NCBI GenBank assembly: GCA_902363255.1
Contig: CABIZO010000006.1
Span: 175,646 to 239,645 of the forward strand
Direction of reading: 5' to 3'
DNA length: 64,000 bases
Origin: Peptostreptococcaceae bacterium
GTDB lineage: Bacteria > Bacillota > Clostridia > Peptostreptococcales > Peptostreptococcaceae
The translations under genes were made by a program, and so were the position numbers. Of the stretch, positions 53,087 through 63,405 are shown one piece after another. Below the pieces are notes generated by a model. It was not told the origin of the DNA and searched no databases. It was given only the letters and a program-made list of their open reading frames with translations. How positions within the stretch are numbered: position 1 is the first letter of the stretch; each line of letters starts with the position of its first letter.

Positions 53087-54857
53087 CTTCTTCTCCTACC
53101 TTTACAGTATAAGTTTTTGACTTATCAAATACTTTATTAGTATTATAGTCAAATAATATTACAGTTTGTTCCTCTTCTAACTTTGCATTAATATCTTCTT
53201 TTAATCTTAAAATATCATATTTAAATGGTTCAAAATGAATGTATTTTAAGATATATTTTGTCGGTGTATCTGCAAACTCAGGTAAGTAGTTTTTTAGATT
53301 GTCCACATTATGTAGAAAATCATGACACTTCCTTTTAAAATTATTTATTTCTATTTTGTTGAAAATAGGTGGAACTGTTGATATTTTCCCTAAAGATAAA
53401 TAATCATATTTTAATATTTCACTAAATAAGTCATTATCTTTATTTATCTTTTCATTATAGAAATCTAATAATATTTTATATAATTGGTTTTTACCTTGTG
53501 CCATGTCAAAGTATCCATTATCTTCAAAATATGTTGAAAATTCTTCGAAGAATTTAAATGGACTTTCTTTATAATAATTTTTAATTATATATTCTAAAGA
53601 AAGAGGAAAATTATTAGAGTTATAATAAGTTTCTAATATTTCTTCTATATCTTTTATTTTTAATATTTCATCATAGCTTATAAAATCGTTAAATAAGATT
53701 TCATATGGTGCATAATCTTTAAATCTATACCCATATTTTTCTGCACTATATCTCATACCTGTTCCCTTAATCATTTTCAAGAATCCAAGCTGTAACTGTT
53801 CTATACCAAGATTAAATACATCATTGAATGACTGCTCAAATCTTTCATATCCTTCATAAGGAAGACCTGCTATTAAATCTAAATGTTGATGTATGTTTCT
53901 AAATGATTTTATAGTTTTTACAACATAAGATAACTTTTCAAAATCATCTCTTCTTCCTACTGCATCTAAAGTTTTTTGATTTGTACTTTGGACACCTATT
54001 TCAAACTGGAATAATCCTTCTTTACAATCTTTTAAGAAGTTTAACATGTCATCATCTAATAAATGAGCTGTAACTTCAAAATGATATGTAGTATATCCAT
54101 TATCATTTTCCATTAAGAAGTTCATTATTTCCTTAGCGAACTTTTTATTTGCATTGAAGGTTCTATCTATAAATTTAATCTGTGATACTCTTGCATCAAT
54201 AAGATTTTTTAAATCTCTTTTTACTCTATCAATACCAAAATATCTAAGTCCTTTTATAGCTGACGATAAGCAGTACTGACAGTTAAATGGACATCCTCTA
54301 GATGTTTCATAGTATACTATTCTATTTTCATACTCTTTTATATCTAAGTTTTCATAAGGACTTGGTATTTCATCTAAGTTCTGTAATAATTCCATTTCTT
54401 CATTTACTACAATTTTTCCATCTTTTCTATATACAATACCTTTTACATCCTCTATATTTTTATTTCCTAAAAAATGTTTAACTAAATCTCTAAATACTAG
54501 CTCACCTTCACCACATAGTATATAATCTAAAAACTTATATTCTTCCATAGCATTTTCGCTATCATAAGTAACTTCTGGTCCACCTAGACCAATTTTTATT
54601 TCTGGTTTTACTTTCTTTAAGTTATCACATAGCTTTACTATGTCATAAATATTCCATATATATGTTGAGAAGAATACTACATCGTAATTATTCTTATATA
54701 TATCTTTTAAAATATAATCTAGTTGATTATTAATAGTATATTCTCTAATGTCTACATCAACTAAATCTTTTACACTTTCTTTTAGGTATCTTATTGCTAA
54801 ATTCGTATGAATAAACTTGGAATTTAGTGTAGTTAATAATATTTTCAAATATTTCAC
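53076..54857 (-). CDS. B12-binding radical SAM protein (DUF4080)
   Basis: 593 aa. A B12-binding-like Rossmann domain (residues about 1-140; GLGGPEVTYDSE near 92) is followed by a radical SAM barrel with TSRGCPFNCQYCLSS (CxxxCxxC, residues about 184-198). The C-terminal 180 residues match DUF4080, the usual tail of this clostridial group. The substrate is not known; relatives include methyltransferases and tRNA-modifying enzymes. It is first in a two-gene operon with the TPR protein. Confidence 0.88.
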   Translation of the reverse strand: MKYLKILLTTLNSKFIHTNLAIRYLKESVKDLVDVDIREYTINNQLDYILKDIYKNNYDVVFFSTYIWNIYDIVKLCDNLKKVKPEIKIGLGGPEVTYDSENAMEEYKFLDYILCGEGELVFRDLVKHFLGNKNIEDVKGIVYRKDGKIVVNEEMELLQNLDEIPSPYENLDIKEYENRIVYYETSRGCPFNCQYCLSSAIKGLRYFGIDRVKRDLKNLIDARVSQIKFIDRTFNANKKFAKEIMNFLMENDNGYTTYHFEVTAHLLDDDMLNFLKDCKEGLFQFEIGVQSTNQKTLDAVGRRDDFEKLSYVVKTIKSFRNIHQHLDLIAGLPYEGYERFEQSFNDVFNLGIEQLQLGFLKMIKGTGMRYSAEKYGYRFKDYAPYEILFNDFISYDEILKIKDIEEILETYYNSNNFPLSLEYIIKNYYKESPFKFFEEFSTYFEDNGYFDMAQGKNQLYKILLDFYNEKINKDNDLFSEILKYDYLSLGKISTVPPIFNKIEINNFKRKCHDFLHNVDNLKNYLPEFADTPTKYILKYIHFEPFKYDILRLKEDINAKLEEEQTVILFDYNTNKVFDKSKTYTVKVGEEDEV

Positions 54858-54970
54858 TCCTTTTTAAATTTATACTATGTTTTTATATGGTTTTTAAGTT
54901 AAAATAATATAGTAAGGTAAATATTATAAAACTATATTAAAATCAACGATTTAGAAAGGATGTATTTATT

Positions 54971-55171
54971 ATGGAATCTATTGATCAAGTTTCTATAAAT
55001 GATTTATCAAAAAGAGATTTATTATTATTAATCAAAGCTCTTGAGTTTACTGGTGAAAATACTAAACTTGATGAATTTATAAATCTCAAAAACAATATTG
55101 TAAAAGAATTATGTTTTTTAACTGAAACTACTGAACAAGAGTTTATTAATTATTTAGAACAAAATAGTTAA
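54971..55171 (+). CDS. Small protein, unknown
   Basis: 66 aa, acidic, helical (SKRDLLLLIKALEFTGENTK). GAAAGGATG about 11 bp before the ATG and a possible TATAAA-type -10 near 54925 support expression. I do not recognise a family. It converges with the unknown gene at 55175, with no room for a terminator between them. Confidence 0.6.
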   Translation: MESIDQVSINDLSKRDLLLLIKALEFTGENTKLDEFINLKNNIVKELCFLTETTEQEFINYLEQNS

Positions 55172-55174
55172 TCT

Positions 55175-56104
55175 TTATGCTTTTTTAAATTTAAAATTAT
55201 ATTCACCTGATTTAGATTTAACTTTGATACGAAGGACATTGTCTTGTAATTCTTTTGACACAATATTTATCTTATTTAATATAGCATCTGAGACAACTTC
55301 GCCTTCATTGTATTTAATTAAATTTCTCGGGTCCGAATTTAAATTATAAGTTTTTTTGTTGATTACATATTTTCTTAATTTTATTATGTAATGAGACATT
55401 TGCTCAAGAAAATCTATATTGTCCGTATTTAATTTTAATTCTTCGCCCAATATTGATAATATAGATTTTTTTATGCTTAAAATTCCAATATTACTCGCAT
55501 TTCTTTCTTCGATATAAATATCATATATAACATTTAATAAATTCTTTATTATCTTGCCGTCCTCATAATTGTCTACTTTTGAATCTATATAATTATCGAT
55601 TAATTGTATAGCATTTATTCTAGCCATTTGAAATTTTATCATATTTAGTTTTTCTAACTCAATAGAAAATCCTATAATCTTTTCCTTTAATAATTGTAAT
55701 AATTGATTATATTCTATATTTTTATCCTCTAAAATATAATGTATTAATGCATTGTACATAAGTGCACCTATGATATATTCAAATAGATTATCATCTTTTT
55801 TAAGGTATTTAACATATTTCTGAATTAAACTTATTACCTCATCCTCTGACTTTTGAATATTAGTATTTGCAAGTATTAATGGTAGTAGAATGTTTAGTAT
55901 ATCATCATAAGATGGTTTTGTCCCATAAAAATTATAATATCTTAATTCATCCTTTAATCTATTATTATCAATGTATACATATCTTTGAATTTTATCATCA
56001 ATTAAACACTTGGTATTAATGATGATTAAATCCTGTAGACCTTTCCCTTCATCATTAATGTTAAAAGAATTTAGATAAGAATTTCTTATTAAATTTTCTT
56101 TCAT
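55175..56104 (-). CDS. Unknown conserved-looking protein
   Basis: 309 aa, mainly helical, soluble, rich in Asn, Ile and Lys. No catalytic or DNA-binding motif is apparent. The C-terminal 70 residues (DPRNLIKYNEGEVVSDAI, then VLRIKVKSKSGEYNFKF) look like a small beta domain. I cannot name the family. AAGGGAG precedes the ATG. It lies downstream of argS, whose direction it shares, but the argS terminator separates them. Confidence 0.55.
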   Translation of the reverse strand: MKENLIRNSYLNSFNINDEGKGLQDLIIINTKCLIDDKIQRYVYIDNNRLKDELRYYNFYGTKPSYDDILNILLPLILANTNIQKSEDEVISLIQKYVKYLKKDDNLFEYIIGALMYNALIHYILEDKNIEYNQLLQLLKEKIIGFSIELEKLNMIKFQMARINAIQLIDNYIDSKVDNYEDGKIIKNLLNVIYDIYIEERNASNIGILSIKKSILSILGEELKLNTDNIDFLEQMSHYIIKLRKYVINKKTYNLNSDPRNLIKYNEGEVVSDAILNKINIVSKELQDNVLRIKVKSKSGEYNFKFKKA

Positions 56105-56191
56105 AAATTAACTCCCTTATAAGTCTTTTACTTAGTATTTTTATCAATTTTATTCTCTTGTATTCAGAGGCTTATTTGTATTTATAAAATT

Positions 56192-56222
56192 AAAAAATAG
56201 CAGCTAAAAGCTGCCATTTTTT
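56192..56222 (-). terminator. Terminator of argS
   Basis: Stem AAAAAATGGCAGCT / AGCTGCTATTTTTT (one mismatch) around TTTT, touching the argS stop codon. Confidence 0.8.
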
Positions 56223-57921
56223 ACATTCTTTCTGGTGCATGCATTCCTAATATTCTAAGTCCATTTTCTAATGTTTGTCTTGTTGCAGCAACTAAAGCAA
56301 GTCTTGCTTTTCTGATTTCTGCATCTTCAACTATTATTGGGTTATCATGATAGAACTTATTAAATGCTTGAGCTAAATCTAGTACAAATCTTGTTACTAT
56401 ATGTGGCTCATTTCTTCTCATTGCAGAAACTATTGATTTATTAAATGATCCGATTACTTTTAATACTTCTGCAGCATCACCATCTGATAATAATTCATAA
56501 TTTATATCTGAAGTTACTTCTTCGTTAGCTTTTCTTAAAACTGCACAACATCTAGCATGAGTATATTGAACATAAGGTCCTGTTTCTCCTTCGAAACTTA
56601 AAGTTCTTTCCCATGAGAATGTGTAGTCTTTTATTCTACTGTTTGATAGTTCTTGGAATACTACTGCTCCAACCCCAACTTGTTTAGCTATTTCATCTAC
56701 GTTCTTAGCATTTGGGTTTTTAGATAATACAGTTTCTTTTGTTTTTTCTATAGCTTGTTTTAGGACATCCTCTAAGAATACTACTCTACCTTTTCTTGTA
56801 GACATAGTTCCTTCTTCTAAAGCAACCATACCAAATGGAACATGTATTAAATCTTTTGACCATTCAAATCCCATAAGTTCTAATACTTTGAATAATTGTT
56901 GGAAATGTAAAGATTGTTGAGAACCAACTACATATATACATTTTTCAAAATCATAAGTATTTTTTCTGTAGATTGCTGCTGCTAAATCTCTTGTCATATA
57001 TAATGTTGAACCATCATTCTTAGTTATAAGAGCTGGCGGCATATTATATTCTTCTAAATCAACTACATTTGTTCCTTGAGATTCTTTTAATAATCCTTTT
57101 TCTTTTATTTGTTCTATTACAGTGTCCATCTTGTCTGAGTAGAAAGATTCTCCTGCATAAGAATCAAATTCTATATCTAGTAAATCATATACTCTTGCAA
57201 ATTCTTTTAAACTTTCATCTCTGAACCATTGCCATAATTCTTTAGCTTCTTCGTCACCATTTTCTAATTTTGTGAACCAAGCTCTAGCTTCATCTTCCAT
57301 TTCTGGTTTCTTTTCAGCTTCATCATGGAATTGTATGTATAGTTTTAATAACTCTGGTATTGGATTAGCTTCTACAGCTTCTTTGTTACCCCAAAGTTTA
57401 AAAGCAACTATAAGTTTACCAAATTGAGTTCCATAATCTCCTAGGTGATTTACTCTAACTACGTTATATCCTTGAGAATCATATATTTTATATAAAGTAT
57501 TACCTATAACAGTAGTTCTTATATGTCCTATATGAAAAGGCTTAGCTATATTAGGAGATGAGAAATCTATTACTACAGCTTTTTCTCCACCTAAATCACT
57601 ATGTCCATAATTTTCTTTTTTAGTTAAAACATCTTTTATAACACTCTCTGCTAATTGAGATTTATTTACAAAAAAGTTTACATATCCACCAAGTGGCATA
57701 ACTTTTGATATTTCACCTTTAGCTTCTATCTTTTCTGCTAAATCTGCGGCTATCATGTTAGGAGCTTTTCTAAATACTTTAGCTAGTTTAAAGCATGGAA
57801 AAGCATAGTCCCCCATTTCTTTATTTGGTGGCACTTCAATTAGTGCTATTATTTCTTCTAATGTTAAATCTTCTATTTTTTCCTTAAGACAATTAGCAAT
57901 TGCTACTTTAAAATCTTGCAT
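56221..57921 (-). CDS. argS: Arginyl-tRNA synthetase
   Basis: 566-aa class I synthetase. The HIGH motif is in SSPNIAKPFHIGHIRTTVIG (residues about 119-138), the KMSKS counterpart is MSTRKGRVV (about 376-384), and the C-terminal DALR anticodon-binding domain ends in ILGMHAPERM. Length and order are standard. GAGGAGA precedes the ATG. No T-box is seen upstream, so regulation by charged tRNA is not indicated. Confidence 0.97.
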   Translation of the reverse strand: MQDFKVAIANCLKEKIEDLTLEEIIALIEVPPNKEMGDYAFPCFKLAKVFRKAPNMIAADLAEKIEAKGEISKVMPLGGYVNFFVNKSQLAESVIKDVLTKKENYGHSDLGGEKAVVIDFSSPNIAKPFHIGHIRTTVIGNTLYKIYDSQGYNVVRVNHLGDYGTQFGKLIVAFKLWGNKEAVEANPIPELLKLYIQFHDEAEKKPEMEDEARAWFTKLENGDEEAKELWQWFRDESLKEFARVYDLLDIEFDSYAGESFYSDKMDTVIEQIKEKGLLKESQGTNVVDLEEYNMPPALITKNDGSTLYMTRDLAAAIYRKNTYDFEKCIYVVGSQQSLHFQQLFKVLELMGFEWSKDLIHVPFGMVALEEGTMSTRKGRVVFLEDVLKQAIEKTKETVLSKNPNAKNVDEIAKQVGVGAVVFQELSNSRIKDYTFSWERTLSFEGETGPYVQYTHARCCAVLRKANEEVTSDINYELLSDGDAAEVLKVIGSFNKSIVSAMRRNEPHIVTRFVLDLAQAFNKFYHDNPIIVEDAEIRKARLALVAATRQTLENGLRILGMHAPERM

Positions 57922-58013
57922 TATTTTCTCCTCTCTACATCATTATTCTTCTATGTTAAATTAATTTTTACATTTTTTCAAGTTATTCCTATGGTTATGA
58001 TTTCAAATATATA

Positions 58014-58439
58014 TTATAACTCTTTTTCACTAAAAACTTCTATATTATTTTCATTAAATAATGCCGCAGTAATACCCATACCAGAAATTTTATTACCTGT
58101 AAAAGTTCCATCATAAATTAAATTACATCCGCAAGATGGGCTTCCCTCTTTTAGCAGAGCTTGTTTACAATTAAACATTTTAGCAATTTTTAAGCTTTCC
58201 TCTGCTCCCTTAATAAAATTTTCTGTTACATCTTCATCTTCACAGCTCATTACTTTATTATTTTTATTTATCTCTGATGGTTTTCTTGGTGTAGTTAATC
58301 CACCTAGTTGTTCTGGGCAAATAATTACATACTGTTTATCTTTTAGAAATTCTTTTACTTTATCACTATAATTATTTCCTCCGTTATATTTACAATTCAC
58401 TCCAACTAAGCACGCTGACACTATGATCACTTTTACCAT
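58014..58439 (-). CDS. DUF523 family protein
   Basis: 141 aa. IIVSACLVGVNCKYNGGNN at the N-terminus, PEQLGGLTTPRKPSEI (residues about 43-58) and LLKEGSPSCGCNLIYDGTF (about 95-113) are the DUF523 signatures, with conserved cysteines. Function is not established; related proteins are linked with thiouracil metabolism. It follows mutS2 by 12 bp in the same operon. Confidence 0.9.
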   Translation of the reverse strand: MVKVIIVSACLVGVNCKYNGGNNYSDKVKEFLKDKQYVIICPEQLGGLTTPRKPSEINKNNKVMSCEDEDVTENFIKGAEESLKIAKMFNCKQALLKEGSPSCGCNLIYDGTFTGNKISGMGITAALFNENNIEVFSEKEL

Positions 58440-58451
58440 CTCCCTAATTTT

Positions 58452-60830
58452 TTATCTTATTTCCACAATAGTTACTCCCATACCACCTTCACCATATTGA
58501 CCAGGTCTTTGAGATTTGACATGTTTGTTTTTCTTAAGTACATCTTGAAGTCCCTTTTTAAGCACTCCTGTACCAATTCCGTGTATAATTGTAACTGTTT
58601 CAAGACCTGCAACACAAGCATCATCTAGATATTTATCTACCTCAAGAATAGCTTCTTCTAAGTTCATCCCTCTTAAATCAACTTCACTTTTAACACTTCC
58701 TGATTTAGAACTTATAATTTTTCTAGTTGATTTAGTAACAATAGATTTTTTCTCTTTTTGAGCCATTTGCAGTGATTTAAATGGAAGAGTCATTTTCATT
58801 ATACCCATTTGTACCACAGCTTCTTTTTTCTTTTTGTCAACAGATACTACAGTTCCTTCTTGATTTAAAGTTATAACTTTTACTTCATCTCCAGCTTTTA
58901 AATCTTTTATTTCCTTGTTAGATACTTTAGGCACTATCATGCTTTTTACAGAAGGTTGTAGGTTGCCCATAGAATCTGAAAGTTCTTTTCTTAGAGCTTC
59001 TATCTTTCTATTCTTTTCTTTAGAGGCCATTTCCATTTCCATGCTTCTAAGTTCTTTTAGAATATTATCTGCCTCTTCTTTGGCTTGTCTTGTTATACTA
59101 AAAGCTTCTGCTCTAGCTTTTTCCATCATTTTTTCCCTAGATACAGATAATTTTTCAAGCTTTCTATCATATTCCGCTTTAACTTCTTCTATTTCTTTTT
59201 TAAGTTTCTCAGCTTCCTCTTTTTCTTGTTCAGCTTTTATTCTATTTTTCTCCACATTTTGAAGGACGTCTTCTAATTCTATATTATCTGTATTTATAAA
59301 TTCTTTTGCTCTATCAATTATATAATCTCTAAGACCTAATTTTCTTGATATTTCAAAAGCATTTGATTTACCTGGTACTCCAATTAGTAGTTTGTAAGTA
59401 GGACTTAACGTATTAACATCAAATTCTACTGCAGCATTTTCTACTCTGTCTTTTGTAAGAGCATAGTTTTTAAGTTCACTATAGTGAGTAGTTGCTATAC
59501 ATTTAGCTCCTGACATATTTACATCCTCTAATATGGCTATTGCAAGGGCAGCTCCTTCAACAGGATCTGTTCCAGCCCCAAGTTCATCAAATATTACTAA
59601 AGAATCAGACGTTACTTCATCTAATATTCCAACTATTTTTGTCATATGTGACGAGAATGTAGATAAACTTTGTTCTATACTTTGTTCATCACCAATATCA
59701 GCAAAGACATTATCATATACACACATACTACTTCCATAATCTGCAGGTATATGTAACCCACTTTGAGTCATTAATGCAAATAAGCCTACTGTCTTAATAG
59801 TAACTGTTTTACCACCAGTATTAGGACCTGTGATTACTAAAGTATCAAAATCTTCTCCTAAGTAAATATTGTTAGGAACAACCTTATCTTCATCTAATAA
59901 TGGATGACGTCCATTTTTTATATTTATATACTTTTCTTCATTTAATGCAGGCTCAATTGCCTTCATTGATAAAGATAATTTTCCTTTTGCAAAAGCAAAG
60001 TCTAACTTCCCAAGTATTATTTGGTTAGATAAAATATCTCCAGCAACTTCTCCAACTATTTTTGTAAGTTCCGATAATATTCTTTCTATTTCTTCTTGTT
60101 CATCTAATTTTAACTTTCTAAGCTCATTATTCATTTCAACAATACTCATAGGTTCTATGAATAATGTTGATCCAGATGATGATTGATCATGAATTATACC
60201 TGCAACTTGAGATCTATATTCAGCTTTTACTGGTACAACAAATCTATCACCTCTAACAGATATAATGGCATCTTGTAAATATTTCTGGTATGTAGTTGAT
60301 GATATTATCGAATTTAATTTACTTCTAATTGATTGATTTTTTTGTAATATTCCCCTTCTTATACTTCTTAAAGTAGGAGATGCATTATCTGATATTTCAA
60401 TTTCACTAATTATTGCATTGTTTATTTCTTCCTCTATATCCCTATATACATATAAAGCATTTGATAAAGACTGTATTATTGGATAATTAAAATCTTCCTC
60501 TTCTCCCGGAGTTAAGCTTCTTTTTAAGTTTCTAGCAGTTCTTAGATTATCACTTATCTTTAATAAACTTCCTGGGTCTAATACTGCACCTATCTCAGCC
60601 TTTTTAACACTGTCTGATATATCTTGTATCCCACCTAAATTTACATGACCTCTTTTTATAAGAATTCCCTGCGCTTCACTAGTTTCTTCCAACATATCTT
60701 TTACTTCTTTATAATCAGGTTTTGGTATTAATTCTTCAATATATTTTAAACCTAAAGAAGATGAGGCTTTTGTTGCTAATAAATCAATAATTTTATTGTA
60801 TTCTAAAACTTTTAATGATTTTTGGTCCAT
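58452..60830 (-). CDS. mutS2: MutS2 ATPase/endonuclease
   Basis: 792 aa. MutS-type ATPase with Walker A GPNTGGKTVTIKTVG (residues about 334-348), Walker B LVIFDELGAGTDP and the ABC-like STFSSHM signature. A long coiled coil (about 515-620) leads to a KOW-like barrel and a C-terminal Smr nuclease domain with VDLRGMN and HGIGTGVLKKGL. MutS2 suppresses recombination and in Bacillus splits collided ribosomes. It lacks the mismatch-recognition domain of MutS. AGGAGGAAGT precedes the ATG. Confidence 0.96.
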   Translation of the reverse strand: MDQKSLKVLEYNKIIDLLATKASSSLGLKYIEELIPKPDYKEVKDMLEETSEAQGILIKRGHVNLGGIQDISDSVKKAEIGAVLDPGSLLKISDNLRTARNLKRSLTPGEEEDFNYPIIQSLSNALYVYRDIEEEINNAIISEIEISDNASPTLRSIRRGILQKNQSIRSKLNSIISSTTYQKYLQDAIISVRGDRFVVPVKAEYRSQVAGIIHDQSSSGSTLFIEPMSIVEMNNELRKLKLDEQEEIERILSELTKIVGEVAGDILSNQIILGKLDFAFAKGKLSLSMKAIEPALNEEKYINIKNGRHPLLDEDKVVPNNIYLGEDFDTLVITGPNTGGKTVTIKTVGLFALMTQSGLHIPADYGSSMCVYDNVFADIGDEQSIEQSLSTFSSHMTKIVGILDEVTSDSLVIFDELGAGTDPVEGAALAIAILEDVNMSGAKCIATTHYSELKNYALTKDRVENAAVEFDVNTLSPTYKLLIGVPGKSNAFEISRKLGLRDYIIDRAKEFINTDNIELEDVLQNVEKNRIKAEQEKEEAEKLKKEIEEVKAEYDRKLEKLSVSREKMMEKARAEAFSITRQAKEEADNILKELRSMEMEMASKEKNRKIEALRKELSDSMGNLQPSVKSMIVPKVSNKEIKDLKAGDEVKVITLNQEGTVVSVDKKKKEAVVQMGIMKMTLPFKSLQMAQKEKKSIVTKSTRKIISSKSGSVKSEVDLRGMNLEEAILEVDKYLDDACVAGLETVTIIHGIGTGVLKKGLQDVLKKNKHVKSQRPGQYGEGGMGVTIVEIR

Positions 60831-61063
60831 ACTTCCTCCTCTTTTTTATTCATTTATTTAAATTTAGTATATAATTTCTCGTATGTAGTTTTTTTTTAAG
60901 GAAAATGTATTATACTACTATTAGGCTTAGTAAGCTAAATAATATTATACATTAGCATATTATATTTTAACATATAATACAGTTTTTATTTAGTATATCT
61001 AAGTTATTTACATTATTAACTTAAAATTTAATTTTAATCGATTTAAAGGAAAGGGAGTTTATT

Positions 61064-62515
61064 ATGAAAAATGTATTAAAGGATTTAAATCCATCATTAG
61101 TATTTAAGTATTTTGAAGAAATATCTCAAATCCCTAGGGGTTCAGGAAACGAAAAAGAAATAAGTAATTTTTTATATAAGTTCGCCAAGGACCTAAACTT
61201 AGAAGTAATCCAAGATGATCACTTGAATATATTAATAAGAAAGCCTGCAACTGAAGGCTATGAAAATTGTCCTGGGGTAATATTACAAGGTCATATGGAT
61301 ATGGTTTGTGAGAAAAACAAAGATGTAGATCATGATTTTGAAAAGGATCCAATCGATCTTAGAGTAATAGATGATATGATCTATGCAAACGGTACTACAC
61401 TAGGAGCAGACAATGGTATAGCTGTTGCTATGAGTATGGCAGTACTTGCTTCAAATGATTTAGCTCACCCATCTTTAGAAGTATTAATAACTTCTGATGA
61501 AGAAGCTGGTATGACTGGTGCTAATGGATTAGATGGTAGTATATTAAATGGAAAATATATAATAAACTTAGACTCTGAAGAGGAAGGTTATTTATTAGTA
61601 AGTTGCGCAGGTGGAAATAGAGCTTATGTTACTTTACCTCTTACATATAAACCTGTTGATGAAAATAAGCAAGCTCTTTTAGTTGAAGTAAAAGGTTTAC
61701 TTGGCGGACATTCAGGTATGGATATAGTTAAACAAAGAGCTAACTCAAATGTGGTAATGGGTAGAATATTAAATTTAATTGATGTTGATTATGACTTAGT
61801 AGAAGTTAACGGTGGATCTAAAAACAATGCAATTCCTCGTGAATGTGAAGCAAAAGTTGTAGTTGCTAAAGATCAAGTTGATTCTCTTAAAGCTAGTGTT
61901 TCTAAAATAGAAGAAATATTAAAACATGAATTTAGAACTACTGATGCTGGTCTTAAAGTTATAGTTGAAGAAACTAGTGCTGACAAAGTTCTTAGTGATG
62001 ACTGTAAATCTAAATCTATACTATTACTTAACTTAATTCCAAATGGAATACAAACACAAAGTATGGATATAGAAGGCTTAGTAGAAAGTTCTACCAACTT
62101 AGGTGTAGTTAAAACACTAGATGATAAAATGTCTTTCGAAAGTGCTGTAAGAAGTTCTGTTGCTACTTTAAGACAAAATATAAACGATAAAACAAAATTA
62201 CTTGCTGATTCTGTTGGTGCTAATATTGAAATAACTGATGGATATCCAGCTTGGGAATATGTAAAAGATTCTAAATTAGAACATATATGTGTTGATGTTT
62301 ATGAAAAATTAACTGGTAAAAAGCCAATTATAACTGCTATACATGCAGGACTTGAATGTGGTTTATTACTTGCTAAAATGGAAGGTGCAGAAGCTATATC
62401 TATGGGACCAGATATGTTTGAAGTTCATACTCCAAACGAACATCTAAGCATACCTTCTGTTAAAAATGTTTATGAATTCTTACTAGAAGTCTTAAAATCA
62501 ATGAATCAATACTAA
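61064..62515 (+). CDS. pepD: Aminoacyl-histidine dipeptidase (PepD, M20 family)
   Basis: 483-aa zinc aminopeptidase that cleaves Xaa-His and other dipeptides. Zinc ligands: H in LQGHMDMVCEKN (residues about 78-89), D in TTLGADNGIAVA, the general-base E pair in TSDEEAGMTGA, and a C-terminal H in IHAGLECGLL and FEVHTPNEHLS. AAAGGGAG precedes the ATG. It is transcribed divergently from mutS2 and has its own terminator. No signal peptide, so cytosolic use of imported peptides. Confidence 0.95.
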   Translation: MKNVLKDLNPSLVFKYFEEISQIPRGSGNEKEISNFLYKFAKDLNLEVIQDDHLNILIRKPATEGYENCPGVILQGHMDMVCEKNKDVDHDFEKDPIDLRVIDDMIYANGTTLGADNGIAVAMSMAVLASNDLAHPSLEVLITSDEEAGMTGANGLDGSILNGKYIINLDSEEEGYLLVSCAGGNRAYVTLPLTYKPVDENKQALLVEVKGLLGGHSGMDIVKQRANSNVVMGRILNLIDVDYDLVEVNGGSKNNAIPRECEAKVVVAKDQVDSLKASVSKIEEILKHEFRTTDAGLKVIVEETSADKVLSDDCKSKSILLLNLIPNGIQTQSMDIEGLVESSTNLGVVKTLDDKMSFESAVRSSVATLRQNINDKTKLLADSVGANIEITDGYPAWEYVKDSKLEHICVDVYEKLTGKKPIITAIHAGLECGLLLAKMEGAEAISMGPDMFEVHTPNEHLSIPSVKNVYEFLLEVLKSMNQY

Positions 62516-62546
62516 TATAAGTCTACAATAAACCCTATTATAAAAT

Positions 62547-62582
62547 CCCCCTAGATTAACTATCTAGGGGGTAAAATTTTTT
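62547..62582 (+). terminator. Terminator of pepD
   Basis: Perfect 10-bp stem CCCCCTAGAT / ATCTAGGGGG with a 5-nt loop, then TAAAATTTTTT. Confidence 0.85.
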
Positions 62583-62599
62583 AATAACTTTATTTATTT

Positions 62600-62962
62600 T
62601 TAATTATAGTCATATTTACATATTATATAGTATAAGAATGATATAATAAGTGGTAATATAACAATATAATTAAGTATGTTTATAAAAGTTAGGTTTGTAT
62701 ATAATGAATTTTCTCCAAACTCTAAAATCACCCTAAAAATAATCCCTAATATATTTAAGAACGAAACCTTTATAAAGACATTCACAGGTTTTTCATTAAA
62801 AAAATAGTTAAAAAACTTTGCTATTCCAAAAATACATATTACTAATGATATTAAACCTAACATACTTTCTCCATGTATTTTAATAGGAAATAAAAAACCT
62901 CCTATTAAAATAATACATATATAAAATAAATATATGATTGATTTAAAGTTATTATTATTCAT
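62600..62962 (-). CDS. Small membrane protein, unknown
   Basis: 120 aa with four membrane segments (IIYLFYICIILIGGFLF; LGLISLVICIFGIAKFF; FLNILGIIFRVILEF; LNYIVILPLIISFLYYI). No family recognised. The ATG at 62962 is chosen for the GAGGGAAAAT just upstream; an ATG four codons earlier overlaps that site. It follows the broken secreted-protein gene by 16 bp, so they were one operon. Confidence 0.6.
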   Translation of the reverse strand: MNNNNFKSIIYLFYICIILIGGFLFPIKIHGESMLGLISLVICIFGIAKFFNYFFNEKPVNVFIKVSFLNILGIIFRVILEFGENSLYTNLTFINILNYIVILPLIISFLYYIICKYDYN

Positions 62963-62978
62963 ATTTTCCCTCATTTAC

Positions 62979-63193
62979 TTAGTCAATATTTCCATCTTTA
63001 AATGTAGATTGTACAATTCTCTTTTCTTCATTGTCTACAATTACATCAATAGAAATATCCCCTTGTTCTTCAATTTCGATATAATCTATATATACTGCTT
63101 TGTTCTACAACATATACTGACTGTACAGCTGGCAATAATGTGATTATTCCACTAAGAGATAAAGCCATTATCACTTGTATTTTTTTATTTCAT
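62979..63193 (-). pseudogene. Small exported protein, frameshifted
   Basis: AAGGGGGA and an ATG at 63193 begin a gene stopped at codon 3. Removing one base there opens KKIQVIMALSLSGIITLLPA, a signal-peptide-like segment. Removing a second base near 63105 opens a further stretch ending IVQSTFKDGNID and a TAA at 62979-62981. Two single-base gains therefore separate it from an intact reading frame of about 70 codons. Family unknown. Sequencing errors cannot be excluded. Confidence 0.6.
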
Positions 63194-63405
63194 ATAATAT
63201 TTCCCCCTTTTTTATTTAATTGTATTTTTTTACATAATTCGTCAATTACTCATTCTTTTATATATATAATCTTTACAAATAAATTTAAAATACTTTTAAT
63301 TCTCAGATTGTATAATTAATTGCAACACTAAAAAAATACCCATTACAATTAACTTATGATAAAATGTAGTTCTCACACAAACACAATCATAAGGAGTTAA
63401 TTATA

